Shown here: in pieces, positions 16,896 to 26,710 of the stretch
Layout of the letters: the number at the start of each line of letters is the position of its first letter
Position numbering within the stretch: position 1 is the first letter of the stretch
DNA from: Catenovulum sediminis
GTDB taxonomy: Bacteria > Pseudomonadota > Gammaproteobacteria > Enterobacterales > Alteromonadaceae
Reading direction: 5' to 3'
Length of the DNA stretch: 64,000 bases
NCBI RefSeq assembly: GCF_007289895.1
Contig: NZ_CP041660.1
Span: 2,108,001-2,172,000 of the forward strand
Program-made: the position numbers and the translations under genes
The notes under the pieces: generated by a model
The model's database searches: none
The model's input: the letters and a program-made list of their open reading frames with translations, nothing else
Told to the model about the DNA's origin: nothing

Positions 16896-17612
16896 ATGCG
16901 ATTAGATAAATATGCCTGTGAAACAACTGATTTAACTCGGGCTGTAGCCAAAAAAGCCGTGAAACGAGGAGACTTTACAGTTGATGGCATAGAGATACGT
17001 GATCCGGCATTTAAAGTACCGCAAGGGGCTGAAGTGCAATATTGCGGGCGTACAGTCGCACCGGTTGGATTACGTTATATTATGATGCATAAACCGGTTG
17101 ATACCATTTGCACAACATCAGACACTGAAATTTATCAGTCTGTTATATCGTTAATGGATATTGAAAAACCCGAGCGTTTGCATATTGCAGGGCGGTTAGA
17201 TGCAGATACCACAGGTTTAATCCTTATTACCGACGATGGTCAATGGTCGCACAAGATCACGACACCGAAAAACGAATGTTTTAAAGTATACCAAGCTGAA
17301 CTGGCCGATCCTGTCAGTGTGTACCAGCAAGCCGATCTGATTGAACAGTTTAAACAAGGTTTAATGCTAAACGGTGAAGACAAACCAACCAAACCTGCTG
17401 TGCTTGAATTTATTGAAGAAGATTTTGCTCAGTTGAGTATTTGTGAAGGCCGCTACCATCAGGTCAAGCGTATGTTTGCAGCAGTTGGTAATCAAGTTGT
17501 TGGCTTACACCGAATGCAAATTGGTGATATTAAGATGGATGATGATTTAGAGCCTTGTGAATGGCGTTATTTAAGCGATGCTGAAGTGGCGTCTGTTATG
17601 TCAAATAATTAA
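16896..17612 (+). CDS. rsuA: 16S rRNA pseudouridine(516) synthase RsuA
   Basis: Modifies U516 of 16S rRNA to pseudouridine. The 238-residue protein starts with an S4-like RNA-binding domain (MRLDKYACETTDLTRAVAKK), followed by the RsuA/RluB catalytic domain. The catalytic Asp lies in GRLDADTTGLILITDDG. CEGRYHQVKRMFAAVGNQVVGLHR is the C-terminal family signature, seen here in two halves (CEGRYHQVKRMF, VGLHRMQIG). Length is normal. It ends before a bidirectional terminator shared with purD. Confidence 0.95.
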   Translation: MRLDKYACETTDLTRAVAKKAVKRGDFTVDGIEIRDPAFKVPQGAEVQYCGRTVAPVGLRYIMMHKPVDTICTTSDTEIYQSVISLMDIEKPERLHIAGRLDADTTGLILITDDGQWSHKITTPKNECFKVYQAELADPVSVYQQADLIEQFKQGLMLNGEDKPTKPAVLEFIEEDFAQLSICEGRYHQVKRMFAAVGNQVVGLHRMQIGDIKMDDDLEPCEWRYLSDAEVASVMSNN

Positions 17613-17708
17613 TTTTTGAGTTGTATATTTTATAGCGTAAGCTTCAGCTACAACGAGTCTACAGCTGCCAAGCGTTAAAACTTAGATTGCAACAAACAGT
17701 GCAAAATA

Positions 17709-17737
17709 AAAAAGCCGGCATAATCATCCGGCTTTTT
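17709..17737. terminator. Bidirectional terminator between rsuA and purD
   Basis: AAAAAGCCGG and CCGGCTTTTT arms enclose a 9-base loop. The stem has an A run on one side and a T run on the other, so it can terminate the converging rsuA and purD transcripts. Confidence 0.85.
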
Positions 17738-17766
17738 GGGCGTAACAATTTAAACCGCTTTAATCA

Positions 17767-19056
17767 TTATTGCTGCTGTTCACGTTCAATTGCACGATAA
17801 GCAATATCATCACGGAAATAAACATCTTTCCATTCAATTTGTTTAACCAAAGCATAAGCGCGCTGCTGCGCTTCGGTCACTGTGTTGCCCAATGCGGTGG
17901 CACACAATACACGGCCGCCGTTAGTGGTCACTTGACCATCCAGCATTTTTGTACCGGCGTGGAAAACCTTTTCGCCATTGACTTCTTCTGCAGGTAAGCC
18001 AGAAATTACATCGCCTTTGTTGTACGCAGCCGGATAACCACCTGCCGCTAATACCACACCAACCGACGCCTGTTCTGTAAATTCTGCGCTAACTTGGTCT
18101 AATTTACCTTCTACACCGGCTAAACAAAGTTCAACCAAATCAGATTGCATACGCAACATAATAGGTTGTGTTTCCGGATCGCCAAACCGACAGTTATATT
18201 CAATCACTTTAGGTTGTCCATCTGGGGTTATCATTAACCCAGCGTATAAAAAGCCAGTGTATTCGTTATCTTCTTTAGCCATACCTTCAACAGTTGGCAA
18301 AATGACCTGTTGCATTATGTTGTTATAAACTTCATCGGTAACAACCGGTGCTGGCGAATAGGCGCCCATGCCACCTGTATTTGGGCCTTGGTCACCATTT
18401 AACGCACGTTTATGGTCTTGGCTGGTGGCCATTGGCAATACATTTTTACCGTCCACCATAACAATAAAGCTGGCTTCTTCACCGGTTAAAAATTCTTCGA
18501 TAACCACACGGTTGCCTGCATCGCCAAAAGCATTACCGGCTAACATGTCTTTAACCGCAGCTTCTGCTTCGGCTAATGTCATGGCAACAATGACACCTTT
18601 ACCTGCACATAAACCATCTGCTTTTATAACAATCGGTGCACCTTTTTCATTTAAATAGGCCAACGCTTTATCAATTTCAGTAAAGGTTTGATACTCAGCT
18701 GTAGGAATATTGTGACGTGCTAAAAAGTCCTTAGTGAAAGATTTTGAGCCTTCTAATTGTGCGGCTTTTTCAGTTGGGCCAAATACTTTTAAGCCCGCTT
18801 CACGAAACGCATCAACCACACCGATTACCAAAGGCGCTTCTGGGCCTACTATGGTTAATTCAATATCATTGTCTTGTGCAAAACCAACCAATGCTTTGAT
18901 ATCTTCAACCGCAATATCAATGTTGGTTAACTTGCTTTCTAATTCAGTACCCGCGTTACCCGGTGCCACAAATACTTGCTCAACATTTTTTGATTGAGCT
19001 GCTTTCCACGCCAATGCGTGCTCACGGCCACCGCCGCCAATAACTAAAACTTTCAT
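17767..19056 (-). CDS. purD: Phosphoribosylamine-glycine ligase PurD (GARS)
   Basis: ATP-dependent ligase of the second step of purine synthesis, joining glycine to phosphoribosylamine. The 429-residue protein has the N-terminal MKVLVIGGGGREHALAWKAA, the ATP-grasp core with KADGLCAGKGVIVA and EEFLTGEEASF, and YNCRFGDPETQ near the metal/ATP site. Length is typical. It lies downstream of purH on the same strand, but a methyltransferase-like gene sits between them, unlike the usual adjacent purH-purD pair. Confidence 0.98.
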   Translation of the reverse strand: MKVLVIGGGGREHALAWKAAQSKNVEQVFVAPGNAGTELESKLTNIDIAVEDIKALVGFAQDNDIELTIVGPEAPLVIGVVDAFREAGLKVFGPTEKAAQLEGSKSFTKDFLARHNIPTAEYQTFTEIDKALAYLNEKGAPIVIKADGLCAGKGVIVAMTLAEAEAAVKDMLAGNAFGDAGNRVVIEEFLTGEEASFIVMVDGKNVLPMATSQDHKRALNGDQGPNTGGMGAYSPAPVVTDEVYNNIMQQVILPTVEGMAKEDNEYTGFLYAGLMITPDGQPKVIEYNCRFGDPETQPIMLRMQSDLVELCLAGVEGKLDQVSAEFTEQASVGVVLAAGGYPAAYNKGDVISGLPAEEVNGEKVFHAGTKMLDGQVTTNGGRVLCATALGNTVTEAQQRAYALVKQIEWKDVYFRDDIAYRAIEREQQQ

Positions 19057-19086
19057 TTATACCTCTAATTTCTCATAGATTGATAT

Positions 19087-19905
19087 CTACTGATTCGGTT
19101 TTCTGAATTTTAACGTAAATCGGTCGCTTTCACCGATATTTAAATACTTATCTTTCTGTCCGGCATCAATTCGCAGTGTCGGGGGAAGTGTCCAAACCCC
19201 GTTGGGATGTTGTGCTGTATCGTCAGGGTTTGCATTAATCTCGCTGGCAGCAACCAGTTCAAAACCCGCTTGCAACGCCCAGCTAATGGCTAAACTGCTT
19301 TTGATATAACCCGTATGTTTTTCTGCAGCCTGATCAAGGTGCTCTGGTAACCTGTGATCGACTACGCCCAAAATACCGCCTGGTTTTAATGCCTTATAAA
19401 AACTTTTAAATGCCGCTATTGCACCGCTTTCACCATTGTACATATACCAGTTATGCAGGTTTCTAAAGGTTAGAACTCTGTCTACCGAGTTTTCCGGTGC
19501 AATTTGCATGTGAGTGTTCGGGTTAAATTCGGTTAGGATAACTTGGTTATATAACTCGGATGATTGCAGCTTTTGCTGGAATTTTTTCAGTGATTTTTTA
19601 AAGTACTGATTATCAATGTCAGTAGGAAAGTGCGCAGCATAATATTGCCCTTTGTTGTGTAGCATAGGCGCTAATATTTCTGTATACCAACCCCCGCCTG
19701 GCCAAATTTCAACAACAGAGTGTGTCGGCTCTACCTCAAAAAAGGATAAGGTTTGTGTAGGGTGACGGTAAGTGTCTCTTTGTTGATGGGCCTCTGAACG
19801 AAGCGATTGCTGTTTTGTATCCTGCGCAATTGTACTGCAACTTAACAGGCACGTCGCCAACGTGAGTTGGCCTAACATTAATTTGAAACCAGATGCGATT
19901 TTCAT
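19087..19905 (-). CDS. Predicted exported SAM-dependent methyltransferase-like protein
   Basis: Resembles the predicted methyltransferase family COG4798. The 272-residue protein has a signal peptide with a lipobox-like end (LLSC, about residue 23), so it may be a lipoprotein. The SAM-binding fold shows VVEIWPGGGWYTEILAP (motif I, with P-G-G-G-W) and LGVVDHR. An exported protein with a methyltransferase fold is odd because SAM is cytoplasmic, so it may bind another ligand. It lies 30 bp upstream of purD and is probably co-transcribed with it; a terminator-like hairpin separates it from purH. Confidence 0.75.
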   Translation of the reverse strand: MKIASGFKLMLGQLTLATCLLSCSTIAQDTKQQSLRSEAHQQRDTYRHPTQTLSFFEVEPTHSVVEIWPGGGWYTEILAPMLHNKGQYYAAHFPTDIDNQYFKKSLKKFQQKLQSSELYNQVILTEFNPNTHMQIAPENSVDRVLTFRNLHNWYMYNGESGAIAAFKSFYKALKPGGILGVVDHRLPEHLDQAAEKHTGYIKSSLAISWALQAGFELVAASEINANPDDTAQHPNGVWTLPPTLRIDAGQKDKYLNIGESDRFTLKFRKPNQ

Positions 19906-20000
19906 AATAAGTCCTTGTTGAAGCTAGGGCGTGTGGATCTTTCATTTAGATGCACATCATATAGCTAAAACAACTGGATTTAAAAGCTGCAATTATTAGC

Positions 20001-20040
20001 AAAAAGAAATTAGGCAGAGCAGAGCCCTACCCAATTTCTT
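20001..20040 (-). terminator. Probable purH terminator, minus strand
   Basis: AAGAAATT (20004-20011) and AATTTCTT (20033-20040) form the base of an imperfect hairpin with a G+C-rich centre. Read on the minus strand it is followed by a T-rich tail. It lies between purH and the methyltransferase-like gene and would reduce read-through from purH. Confidence 0.5.
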
Positions 20041-20070
20041 AGCATCTAACACAAATCAGACAAATCAGAC

Positions 20071-21657
20071 TTAGTGTCTGAAATGACGCATACCGGTAAA
20101 GACCATCGCCATGCCATGCTCGTCAGCCGCAGCGATAACTTCTTCGTCACGCATTGAACCGCCCGGTTGGATAACCGCTTTAATACCCGCTTTGGCCGCT
20201 GCATCAATACCATCACGGAATGGGAAAAATGCATCCGATGCCATGACTGAACCGGCCACTTCTAAGTTTTCATCAGCTGCTTTAATGCCAGCAATTTTAG
20301 CACTGTAAACACGGCTCATTTGACCCGCACCCACACCGATTGTTTGGTTGCCTTTGCAATACACAATCGCGTTAGATTTAACGTACTTAGCAACTTTCCA
20401 GCAGAATAATAAATCAGTGAGCTCGTCTTCTGTCGGTTGACGTTTGGTAACAACTTTAAGGTCTGATTGTGCCACCATGCCTTGATCTCTGTCTTGTACC
20501 AATAAACCACCGTTTACACGTTTAAAATCTAAACCGGTTGTTTGTGTGTTCCATTCGCCACATTCTAATAAACGAACGTTTTGCTTGGCTGAAACCACTT
20601 CAAGTGCGGCAGCTGAAACTTTAGGCGCAATAATCACTTCAACAAATTGTCTGTCGATAATGGCTTTTGCAGTTTCTGCATCTAGTTCTTGGTTAAATGC
20701 AATGATGCCACCAAAAGCAGAAGTTGGATCTGTTTGATAGGCTTTTTCGTAAGCCGCTAAAATGTTATCGCCTAACGCAACGCCACATGGGTTGGCGTGT
20801 TTTACGATAACACAAGCGGGTTGGCTGAATTCTTTCACGCACTCAAGTGCGGCATCGGTATCTGCAATATTGTTATAAGATAAAGCTTTGCCTTGCAACT
20901 GAGTTGCGCTGGATACAGAGGCTTCTTCAAGATTTTTTTCTACATAGAAAGCGGCTTTTTGATGACTGTTTTCACCGTAGCGTAAGTCTTGTTTTTTGAT
21001 AAACTGGCTGTTGAAAGTACGTGGGAATTGGCTATCTTGCGCTTTTTCACCATGGTAGTCGGGTACCATTTTACCAAAATAATTGGCAATCATACCGTCG
21101 TAGGCTGCTGTATGTTCAAAGGCAGCAATCGCTAAGTCAAAACGTGTTTGGTAGTTTAATGAATTGTCGTTACTTGTCATTTCGCTTAATACACGGTCGT
21201 AATCGCTGGCGTTTACCACAATGGTTACATCTTTATGGTTTTTAGCGGCAGAGCGAACCATAGTTGGGCCACCAATATCAATATTTTCAACCGCATCTTC
21301 TAATGTACAATCCGCTTTAGCAACAGTATTAGCAAACGGATATAAATTTACAACAACCATATCGATAGGTGAGATACCGTGCTCAGTCATCACTGCATCG
21401 TCTTGCTCACGACGACCTAAAATACCGCCATGTACTTTGGGATGAAGTGTTTTTACACGGCCATCCATCATTTCTGGAAAACCTGTGTAATCTGAAACTT
21501 CAGTGGCTGCAATATCGTTTGATTGTAAAAGTTTAAAAGTACCACCAGTTGATAAAATTTCGACGCCGGCATGGGTTAATGCACGGGCAAATTCTACGAT
21601 ACCGGTTTTGTCTGATACGCTGATAAGCGCGCGGCGAATAGGTCGAGCCTGATCCAT
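20071..21657 (-). CDS. purH: AICAR formyltransferase / IMP cyclohydrolase PurH
   Basis: Bifunctional enzyme for the last two steps of IMP synthesis. The 528-residue protein has the N-terminal IMP cyclohydrolase domain ([44 protein letters not shown]). The C-terminal AICAR transformylase domain has KTQ-region equivalents, the Lys-His pair in [12 protein letters not shown], and [13 protein letters not shown] and [12 protein letters not shown]. Length and order match the family. No clear PurR-type operator was found in the short gap upstream. Confidence 0.98.
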   Translation of the reverse strand: MDQARPIRRALISVSDKTGIVEFARALTHAGVEILSTGGTFKLLQSNDIAATEVSDYTGFPEMMDGRVKTLHPKVHGGILGRREQDDAVMTEHGISPIDMVVVNLYPFANTVAKADCTLEDAVENIDIGGPTMVRSAAKNHKDVTIVVNASDYDRVLSEMTSNDNSLNYQTRFDLAIAAFEHTAAYDGMIANYFGKMVPDYHGEKAQDSQFPRTFNSQFIKKQDLRYGENSHQKAAFYVEKNLEEASVSSATQLQGKALSYNNIADTDAALECVKEFSQPACVIVKHANPCGVALGDNILAAYEKAYQTDPTSAFGGIIAFNQELDAETAKAIIDRQFVEVIIAPKVSAAALEVVSAKQNVRLLECGEWNTQTTGLDFKRVNGGLLVQDRDQGMVAQSDLKVVTKRQPTEDELTDLLFCWKVAKYVKSNAIVYCKGNQTIGVGAGQMSRVYSAKIAGIKAADENLEVAGSVMASDAFFPFRDGIDAAAKAGIKAVIQPGGSMRDEEVIAAADEHGMAMVFTGMRHFRH

Positions 21658-21731
21658 GAGTGTTACCTTTTAATATAATTCGGCTGGGTTCAATTAATAA
21701 TCAATATAACAAATGTCATTGACTAAAAACG

Positions 21732-21755
21732 AAAAAGCACCCTTAGGTGCTTTTC
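21732..21755 (-). terminator. Terminator downstream of fis
   Basis: AAAAAGCACC and GGTGCTTTT arms around a CTTA loop. On the minus strand the stem ends in a T run (TTTTTC), placing it correctly about 20 bp after the fis stop and before purH. Confidence 0.85.
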
Positions 21756-21775
21756 AAAAATCGCTATAATGCGGC

Positions 21776-22069
21776 TTAGTTCATGCCGTATTTTTTAAGC
21801 TTTTTACGCAAAGTACCACGGTTGATACCCAACATATTTGCAGCACGCGTTTGGTTACCACGGGTGTACAACATAACTTCTTCTAATAAAGGCGCTTCTA
21901 CTTCTGAAATTACGATGTCATAAAAGTTATCTATGTCTTGTCCACTTAACTGAGACAAGTAGTTTGTAACGGCTTGTTTAACAGAGGCACGCAAAGGTTT
22001 TTGCGTTTGTTCTTGTGTGGCAGTGACTGTACCAGTGACTAATTCTGGAGAAACATTTTGTTCGAACAT
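21776..22069 (-). CDS. fis: DNA-binding protein Fis
   Basis: Nucleoid-associated protein and growth-phase regulator of stable RNA genes, recombination and nucleoid shape. The 97-residue protein is close in length to E. coli Fis. It has the dimerisation helices ([20 protein letters not shown]) and the C-terminal helix-turn-helix [20 protein letters not shown]. It is the second gene of the dusB-fis operon, one base after dusB, the standard gammaproteobacterial arrangement. Confidence 0.98.
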   Translation of the reverse strand: MFEQNVSPELVTGTVTATQEQTQKPLRASVKQAVTNYLSQLSGQDIDNFYDIVISEVEAPLLEEVMLYTRGNQTRAANMLGINRGTLRKKLKKYGMN

Positions 22070-22070
22070 A

Positions 22071-23060
22071 TTAACTACTCTTCTCTTTTACAGTTATTAG
22101 ATTGTCAAAAAAATCAGCCAAGCTTACTAATTGCTCGGCAGCACCTTCGATGGCATTAAATGCCCTGCGGTAATGACTGCTTTCTTCAATATGTTTTAAA
22201 TACCAGCTCACATGCTTACGCGCTAATCTGTATCCTTTCTGTTCGCCGTAAAATGTGTGAATCGCCTTTACATGATTAAGCACCATATTGGCTATCTCTT
22301 TCAGTTCAGGTTTTTCAGCTTGTTCACCACATTGAAGCATATGGCGAATCTCCCGGATTAACCAGGGATTACCTTGGGCACCACGACCAACCATGATTGC
22401 ATCGGCACCCGTATATTCTTTAACGTACAATGCTTTTTCAGCTGTGCAAATGTCGCCATTGGCAATAACGGGTATATCAATATACTGTTTGATGGCACGT
22501 ATAGTTTGATATTCCGCTTCACCTTTGAACAAACATTCACGCGTTCTGCCATGTATGGCAAGGGCTTTTATGCCCGCTTTTTGCGCAATTTGCGCAATTT
22601 CAATACCGTTGCGATTTTCAACTGACCAACCCGTGCGTATTTTTAACGTAACGGGCACATCAACAGCATCAACAACCGTATTTAAAATTCGTTCAACTAA
22701 CTTTGGGTCTTGTAATAACGCAGATCCCGCGAGTTTTTTATTGACCTTTTTGGCGGGGCAGCCCATATTGATATCGATGATTTGTGCACCGTTTTCAACA
22801 TTATATTGCGCCGCTTTGGCCAACAATCTTGGGTCACAACCCGCAATTTGTACCGACTTAATGCCAGTTTCATTACTTAAATCCATCCGCAGACGTGATT
22901 TTTCAGTGTCCCATACTTCAGGGTTAGAAGACTGCATTTCACCTGTTGTTAAACCGGCCCCCATATTTTGACAAATATGCCGGAAGGGTTGATCTGTGAT
23001 CCCAGCCATCGGCGCTAGCAATACAGGACTGTCAATTTGATAAGGGCCTATTTGCATCAC
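22071..23060 (-). CDS. dusB: tRNA-dihydrouridine synthase DusB
   Basis: FMN-dependent enzyme that reduces uridine at position 17 of tRNAs. The 329-residue protein has the N-terminal [27 protein letters not shown] with the catalytic Cys, the FMN-contact segments (KIRTGW, IHGRTR) and IANGDICT and [11 protein letters not shown]. Length is typical. First gene of dusB-fis, so fis expression depends on the promoter in front of dusB. Confidence 0.97.
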   Translation of the reverse strand: MMQIGPYQIDSPVLLAPMAGITDQPFRHICQNMGAGLTTGEMQSSNPEVWDTEKSRLRMDLSNETGIKSVQIAGCDPRLLAKAAQYNVENGAQIIDINMGCPAKKVNKKLAGSALLQDPKLVERILNTVVDAVDVPVTLKIRTGWSVENRNGIEIAQIAQKAGIKALAIHGRTRECLFKGEAEYQTIRAIKQYIDIPVIANGDICTAEKALYVKEYTGADAIMVGRGAQGNPWLIREIRHMLQCGEQAEKPELKEIANMVLNHVKAIHTFYGEQKGYRLARKHVSWYLKHIEESSHYRRAFNAIEGAAEQLVSLADFFDNLITVKEKSS

Positions 23061-23103
23061 AACAACACTTGGTTAAAACACCACCACCTGAAAAAGGGCG
23101 GCT

Positions 23104-23131
23104 AGTTTACGGATTTTTTATCAGAGTGCAA
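23104..23131 (-). promoter_or_regulatory. Probable dusB-fis promoter
   Basis: On the minus strand, TTGCAC (23126-23131), 16 bases and TAAACT (23104-23109), followed at once by AGCCGCCC. A G+C-rich discriminator is the hallmark of stringently controlled promoters such as E. coli fis. It lies about 45-70 bp upstream of the dusB ATG. Confidence 0.6.
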
Positions 23132-23388
23132 AGCCTATTTTTTAAACAATTTGAAATTTTTAATTGTCAAGATAGTGCTGCTAATTTGTTCGAAAAAAAA
23201 CTGCCATGTATTTAGCTAAAATGTAAAGAGATGTGATTATTTGGTTTGTAAATTGTTTTTATTAAGAGTAAGAAGAGGTAGGGTTAGTATTTAGATCAAG
23301 ATTAAATTTAAATGCTCTAGACGCTTATGCTAGTATACGCGCGCTTTTTTACCCATACACAATACATTAAAATTATCAGGGAAGGATT
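23132..23388. other. Intergenic region upstream of lipoprotein gene
   Basis: An A+T-rich gap between the divergent dusB-fis promoter and the plus-strand lipoprotein gene. A possible extended -10 (TGCTAGTAT, about 23328) lies near the plus-strand gene, and GGGAAGGA sits just before its ATG. I see no RNA gene or ORF here. Confidence 0.3.
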
Positions 23389-24630
23389 ATGTTTAAAAAT
23401 ACTTCAGTTTTAAAATCATGCGCAGTTATAACTCTGTTATCTTCATTCCTAACTGGCTGTAGTGGTGGTAGTGATAATACCAACGGAAACGAACAATCCT
23501 CATTTGACGTTTCAACCATTACAATAGAGCGTCTACCATATTCTGTTGAAGCATTAGAGGGAGAAACTGTCGAATTAACATTAAATACGTCAGGTTCAGG
23601 TAGTGAAAATTTGACTTATCATTGGTCATTAGATGACTCAAGTGTCGTGTTTTTAGGGCAAGGTACACCCAGTATCAGTTTTACAGCACCAGATGTCACA
23701 AGTTCGGAAACCATATCCGTCGAAGTTAGACTCGGACATAAAGAAACTACCTTGATGGGAGATAATACCTTTCGTTCAGGGGTCATTGTTTTTGATGCGT
23801 CAGCCAAGCCGAAAAGTTATGAAATAGGCAAGTTGACATCTTTACCAAAAGTCGAAATGTTGGATTTAAGTGGTATCTTAGCCGGAAGTACATGGCAACA
23901 ATATTATTACTTTACCATAACCGGAAGTGATGCTGCTGATGCTTTATTCGAACAGGAACTTACTGTAAACGATATCGTATTTATAAACGAAGTACAGGGG
24001 CTTAATTTTCAATATGACGTGTGTTCTATCAATACTGAAATTACAACAGATTTTTCTGAAAGTTATAATGATAATGCTCAGTGCGCTGAAAAAGCTATCA
24101 ATTATTATCAACAGGGTGATCGTTTTCGAGTTGAGTCGGTTTGTGATGGGAAGGTAAATCTGGCTCATGAGTTTAAAAAAATCAGTGACACTAGACAATT
24201 GAATTTAGCTTCATTGAAATTAGAATTTAGCAGCCAGCAAAATTTAGACACAACGCAAGGGTGTGGTTATTGGGTATCGATTAGCAGAACGGAGCTAAAC
24301 TCAGGAAACACCACAAACTTTAGTGAAGTGGGCGTAGTAACTGATTATATGAATGAACGATTGTCATTTTCGCTAAAGCTAGGCCAGCCCATTGAATCAT
24401 CACTGCTCTTCTTTGACCCATTTTTTACAGACGGCGCAAAAATCAACTATATTGACCTGCATAGTACGGCTTTGCCTGAGTTATCTAAAATAATGTCTAA
24501 TGATGAAGGTAGTGCTTCTATAGTTGTTACTAGCCTCAATAATTTATCAGGTAACTTTTCAACAACTATCACTGACTCAAATGGCAATATAGAAGAGGTT
24601 TCTGGTTCGTTTTCTTTAATTAGTGAGTAA
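23389..24630 (+). CDS. Predicted lipoprotein with Ig/PKD-like domain, function unknown
   Basis: A 413-residue protein not recognised as a named family. It has a signal peptide and lipobox (LTGC, Cys about residue 24), then a Gly/Ser/Asn-rich tether. About residues 48-125 look like an Ig or PKD-like beta domain (VEALEGETVELTLNTSG, LTYHWSLDDS, SISFTAPDV). The rest is beta-rich, with paired Cys residues that may form disulfides. It probably sits in the outer membrane as a surface or periplasmic protein. The ATG follows GGGAAGGA, a strong ribosome-binding site. No partner gene nearby. Confidence 0.7.
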   Translation: MFKNTSVLKSCAVITLLSSFLTGCSGGSDNTNGNEQSSFDVSTITIERLPYSVEALEGETVELTLNTSGSGSENLTYHWSLDDSSVVFLGQGTPSISFTAPDVTSSETISVEVRLGHKETTLMGDNTFRSGVIVFDASAKPKSYEIGKLTSLPKVEMLDLSGILAGSTWQQYYYFTITGSDAADALFEQELTVNDIVFINEVQGLNFQYDVCSINTEITTDFSESYNDNAQCAEKAINYYQQGDRFRVESVCDGKVNLAHEFKKISDTRQLNLASLKLEFSSQQNLDTTQGCGYWVSISRTELNSGNTTNFSEVGVVTDYMNERLSFSLKLGQPIESSLLFFDPFFTDGAKINYIDLHSTALPELSKIMSNDEGSASIVVTSLNNLSGNFSTTITDSNGNIEEVSGSFSLISE

Positions 24631-24659
24631 GTGAACATTTTAAATGGTTTTTGAATCGC

Positions 24660-24689
24660 GGTTACCTCCTGCTCGTGCAGGGGGTAACC
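24660..24689. terminator. Long hairpin between convergent genes
   Basis: A 13-bp stem (GGTTACCTCCTGC with GCAGGGGGTAACC, one wobble) around a TCGT loop lies between the lipoprotein gene and the convergent oxidoreductase gene. There is no clear T run on either side, so termination is plausible from position but not certain. Confidence 0.5.
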
Positions 24690-24706
24690 TGAATTATCCG
24701 AGCTAG

Positions 24707-25660
24707 TTATTCTTCTTCAACCTGAATTACAATTTTTCCTCTTACATGACCGGTTTCACTTTTTTGCTGTGCTTTCGCTAGGTCTTCTAGTTTAAATACA
24801 CTATCAATTTCTATTTTTAAGAGTTCGCTGTCGATCAGCTTTGCAATTTCAGCCAATTGGTCTGGGTTCGCCTGCACAAAACAAAAGTGGGCGTTAACTT
24901 GATGTTGAGTCGCAATTTCGTCGTTTGGTACCTCTGCGATAGAAACCAGGCAACCACCTTGTTTTAAAGTCGCCCAAGATTTTTGTAAAACGTCACCACC
25001 TAGCGTGTCAAAAACCATGTCTAGGTTAGACAGGTCACTGAAATCTTGTTGTGTGTAGTCAATAATGTGATCAGCCCCTAGTGTTTTTAAAAACTCGATA
25101 TTGCGCGTTGATGCTGTGGTATACACGGTTGCTCCAGCTAGCTTAGCAAGTTGAATGGCCGCAATACCCACACCACCTGCACCGGCATGAATCAATACGC
25201 GATCGCCTTGTTTGATGTTGCCTATATCTTTAAGCGACTGCCACGCAGTTAAAGTAACCAAAGGTACTGCCGCTGATTTTTGCCAATTTAAAGATTTAGG
25301 TTTAGCGGCTATCTCCTTTTCGGAAACCAAGATATATTCAGCAAAAGCGCCATTTTTCGCTAAGTCAGGACGCGCATAAACAGCCTCTCCAATTGACCAG
25401 CTGTTAACGCTTTTACCCACTGACACAATTTCACCCGCAAAATCCCAGCCAAGTGTTAAAGGCAATTGATGTGGGATGATTTCAGCTAAATATCCTTCAC
25501 GTATTTTCCAATCGACGGGATTAACAGCGGCAGCATGTACTTTTACCAGTACTTCCCCTTCACCAGGGGTAGGTATCTCGATATTCTGGATTTCTAAATG
25601 TGCTAAACCACCAAAACTGTGAATTTGAGCCGCTCTCATTTTTTGATTAGATGTATTCAT
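24707..25660 (-). CDS. NADP-dependent zinc-free oxidoreductase (MDR family)
   Basis: Medium-chain dehydrogenase/reductase of the quinone-oxidoreductase-like group, 317 residues. It has a GroES-like N-terminal domain (PVDWKIREGYLAEIIPHQLP) and a Rossmann domain with GDRVLIHAGAGGVGIAAIQL. The catalytic-zinc Cys and His ligands of alcohol dehydrogenases are absent. I use ATG 25660 because GGAG lies just upstream of it; an in-frame ATG 12 bases earlier overlaps that site. Divergent from a LysR gene, a common arrangement in which LysR controls its neighbour. Substrate unknown. Confidence 0.85.
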   Translation of the reverse strand: MNTSNQKMRAAQIHSFGGLAHLEIQNIEIPTPGEGEVLVKVHAAAVNPVDWKIREGYLAEIIPHQLPLTLGWDFAGEIVSVGKSVNSWSIGEAVYARPDLAKNGAFAEYILVSEKEIAAKPKSLNWQKSAAVPLVTLTAWQSLKDIGNIKQGDRVLIHAGAGGVGIAAIQLAKLAGATVYTTASTRNIEFLKTLGADHIIDYTQQDFSDLSNLDMVFDTLGGDVLQKSWATLKQGGCLVSIAEVPNDEIATQHQVNAHFCFVQANPDQLAEIAKLIDSELLKIEIDSVFKLEDLAKAQQKSETGHVRGKIVIQVEEE

Positions 25661-25789
25661 TGTTTTCTCCATTTAAATAATTGGCGCCATTGCCTGAACT
25701 CTTTTTTAGTGTAGAGAAAACACTGTTGCTGGATAAGTACCAATACAAGCATTAGAATGTTTCCAAGTGCTCAACAATGGATGTTTTAT

Positions 25790-26710
25790 ATGACAACTAA
25801 ACGATTAGATTATTTGCCCGCATTGGTTCTATTTGCACGCATAGTGCAATATGGCAGTTTAAGTGGAGCCGCCAAGCATTCAGGGTTAAGTCGTTCGGCC
25901 GTAAGTAAGCAGCTGAGCGCGTTAGAAGAAAAGTTAGGTGTGCGTTTACTTCAGCGCAGTACACGTAACGTTAGGTTAACAGAGGCGGGTAAACAAATTC
26001 ATAGCGAAGCGTGCCGTGTGTTAGAAGCTTTTGAAAGTGTAGAAACATTATCAGACGAGATGCAAGGCGAAGTAAATGGCTACCTTAAAGTATCTTGCTC
26101 GACAGGTATCGGTCGGGTTCATTTAGTACCACTGATCAAACAATTTAATGCGCTTTACCCTAAAGTACATGTACACCTTATGTTAGAAGACCGATTTGTC
26201 GATCTGATTGATGAACAGATTGATGTTGCCATTCGAGTGGGGCACTTGCCGAATTCTTCACTGATTGCATTGCGTTTGGGGGAAATGGCTTGGGCTGTGT
26301 GTGCCAGCCCCGGCTATTTAGCAAAAAATGGTACACCAAAACAGCCAAAAGACTTATTGCAGCACAATTGTTTATGTTATCGCAATGGACAAAGCTCGTT
26401 CGACAACTGGTTGTTTAACAGTAATGCTGGAGAAGAGCGTATTGCTATCAAAGGGGCCTTATCTGTTAACGATTCAACTGCGCTGGTACAAGCAGCCGAA
26501 GATGATCAGGGGATTGTTTGGGTAGATAAAAACTCATTGGGGGATGCTTTAGAACAAGGGCGGCTAGTACAAATTTTACAAGATTATGCGCTGGGCGTCG
26601 GTTATCCCATCTATGCCTTGTACCCAGCTAGGCGACATATGCCAATTAAAACTAGAGTGTTTGTTGACTTTTTAGCCGAACATTTTGCACCTAGAATGCG
26701 ATACAAATGA
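25790..26710 (+). CDS. LysR-family transcriptional regulator
   Basis: Regulator with an N-terminal winged helix (SLSGAAKHSGLSRSAVSKQL, then RLLQRSTRNVRLTEAG) and a periplasmic-binding-like effector domain from about residue 90 to the end; about 306 residues. An ATG 33 bases upstream is possible, but the chosen one gives the usual short lead to the helix-turn-helix. Divergently placed from the oxidoreductase, which it may control. Its 3' end abuts a truncated RHS gene, so this is the boundary of an insertion or rearrangement. Confidence 0.88.
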   Translation: MTTKRLDYLPALVLFARIVQYGSLSGAAKHSGLSRSAVSKQLSALEEKLGVRLLQRSTRNVRLTEAGKQIHSEACRVLEAFESVETLSDEMQGEVNGYLKVSCSTGIGRVHLVPLIKQFNALYPKVHVHLMLEDRFVDLIDEQIDVAIRVGHLPNSSLIALRLGEMAWAVCASPGYLAKNGTPKQPKDLLQHNCLCYRNGQSSFDNWLFNSNAGEERIAIKGALSVNDSTALVQAAEDDQGIVWVDKNSLGDALEQGRLVQILQDYALGVGYPIYALYPARRHMPIKTRVFVDFLAEHFAPRMRYK

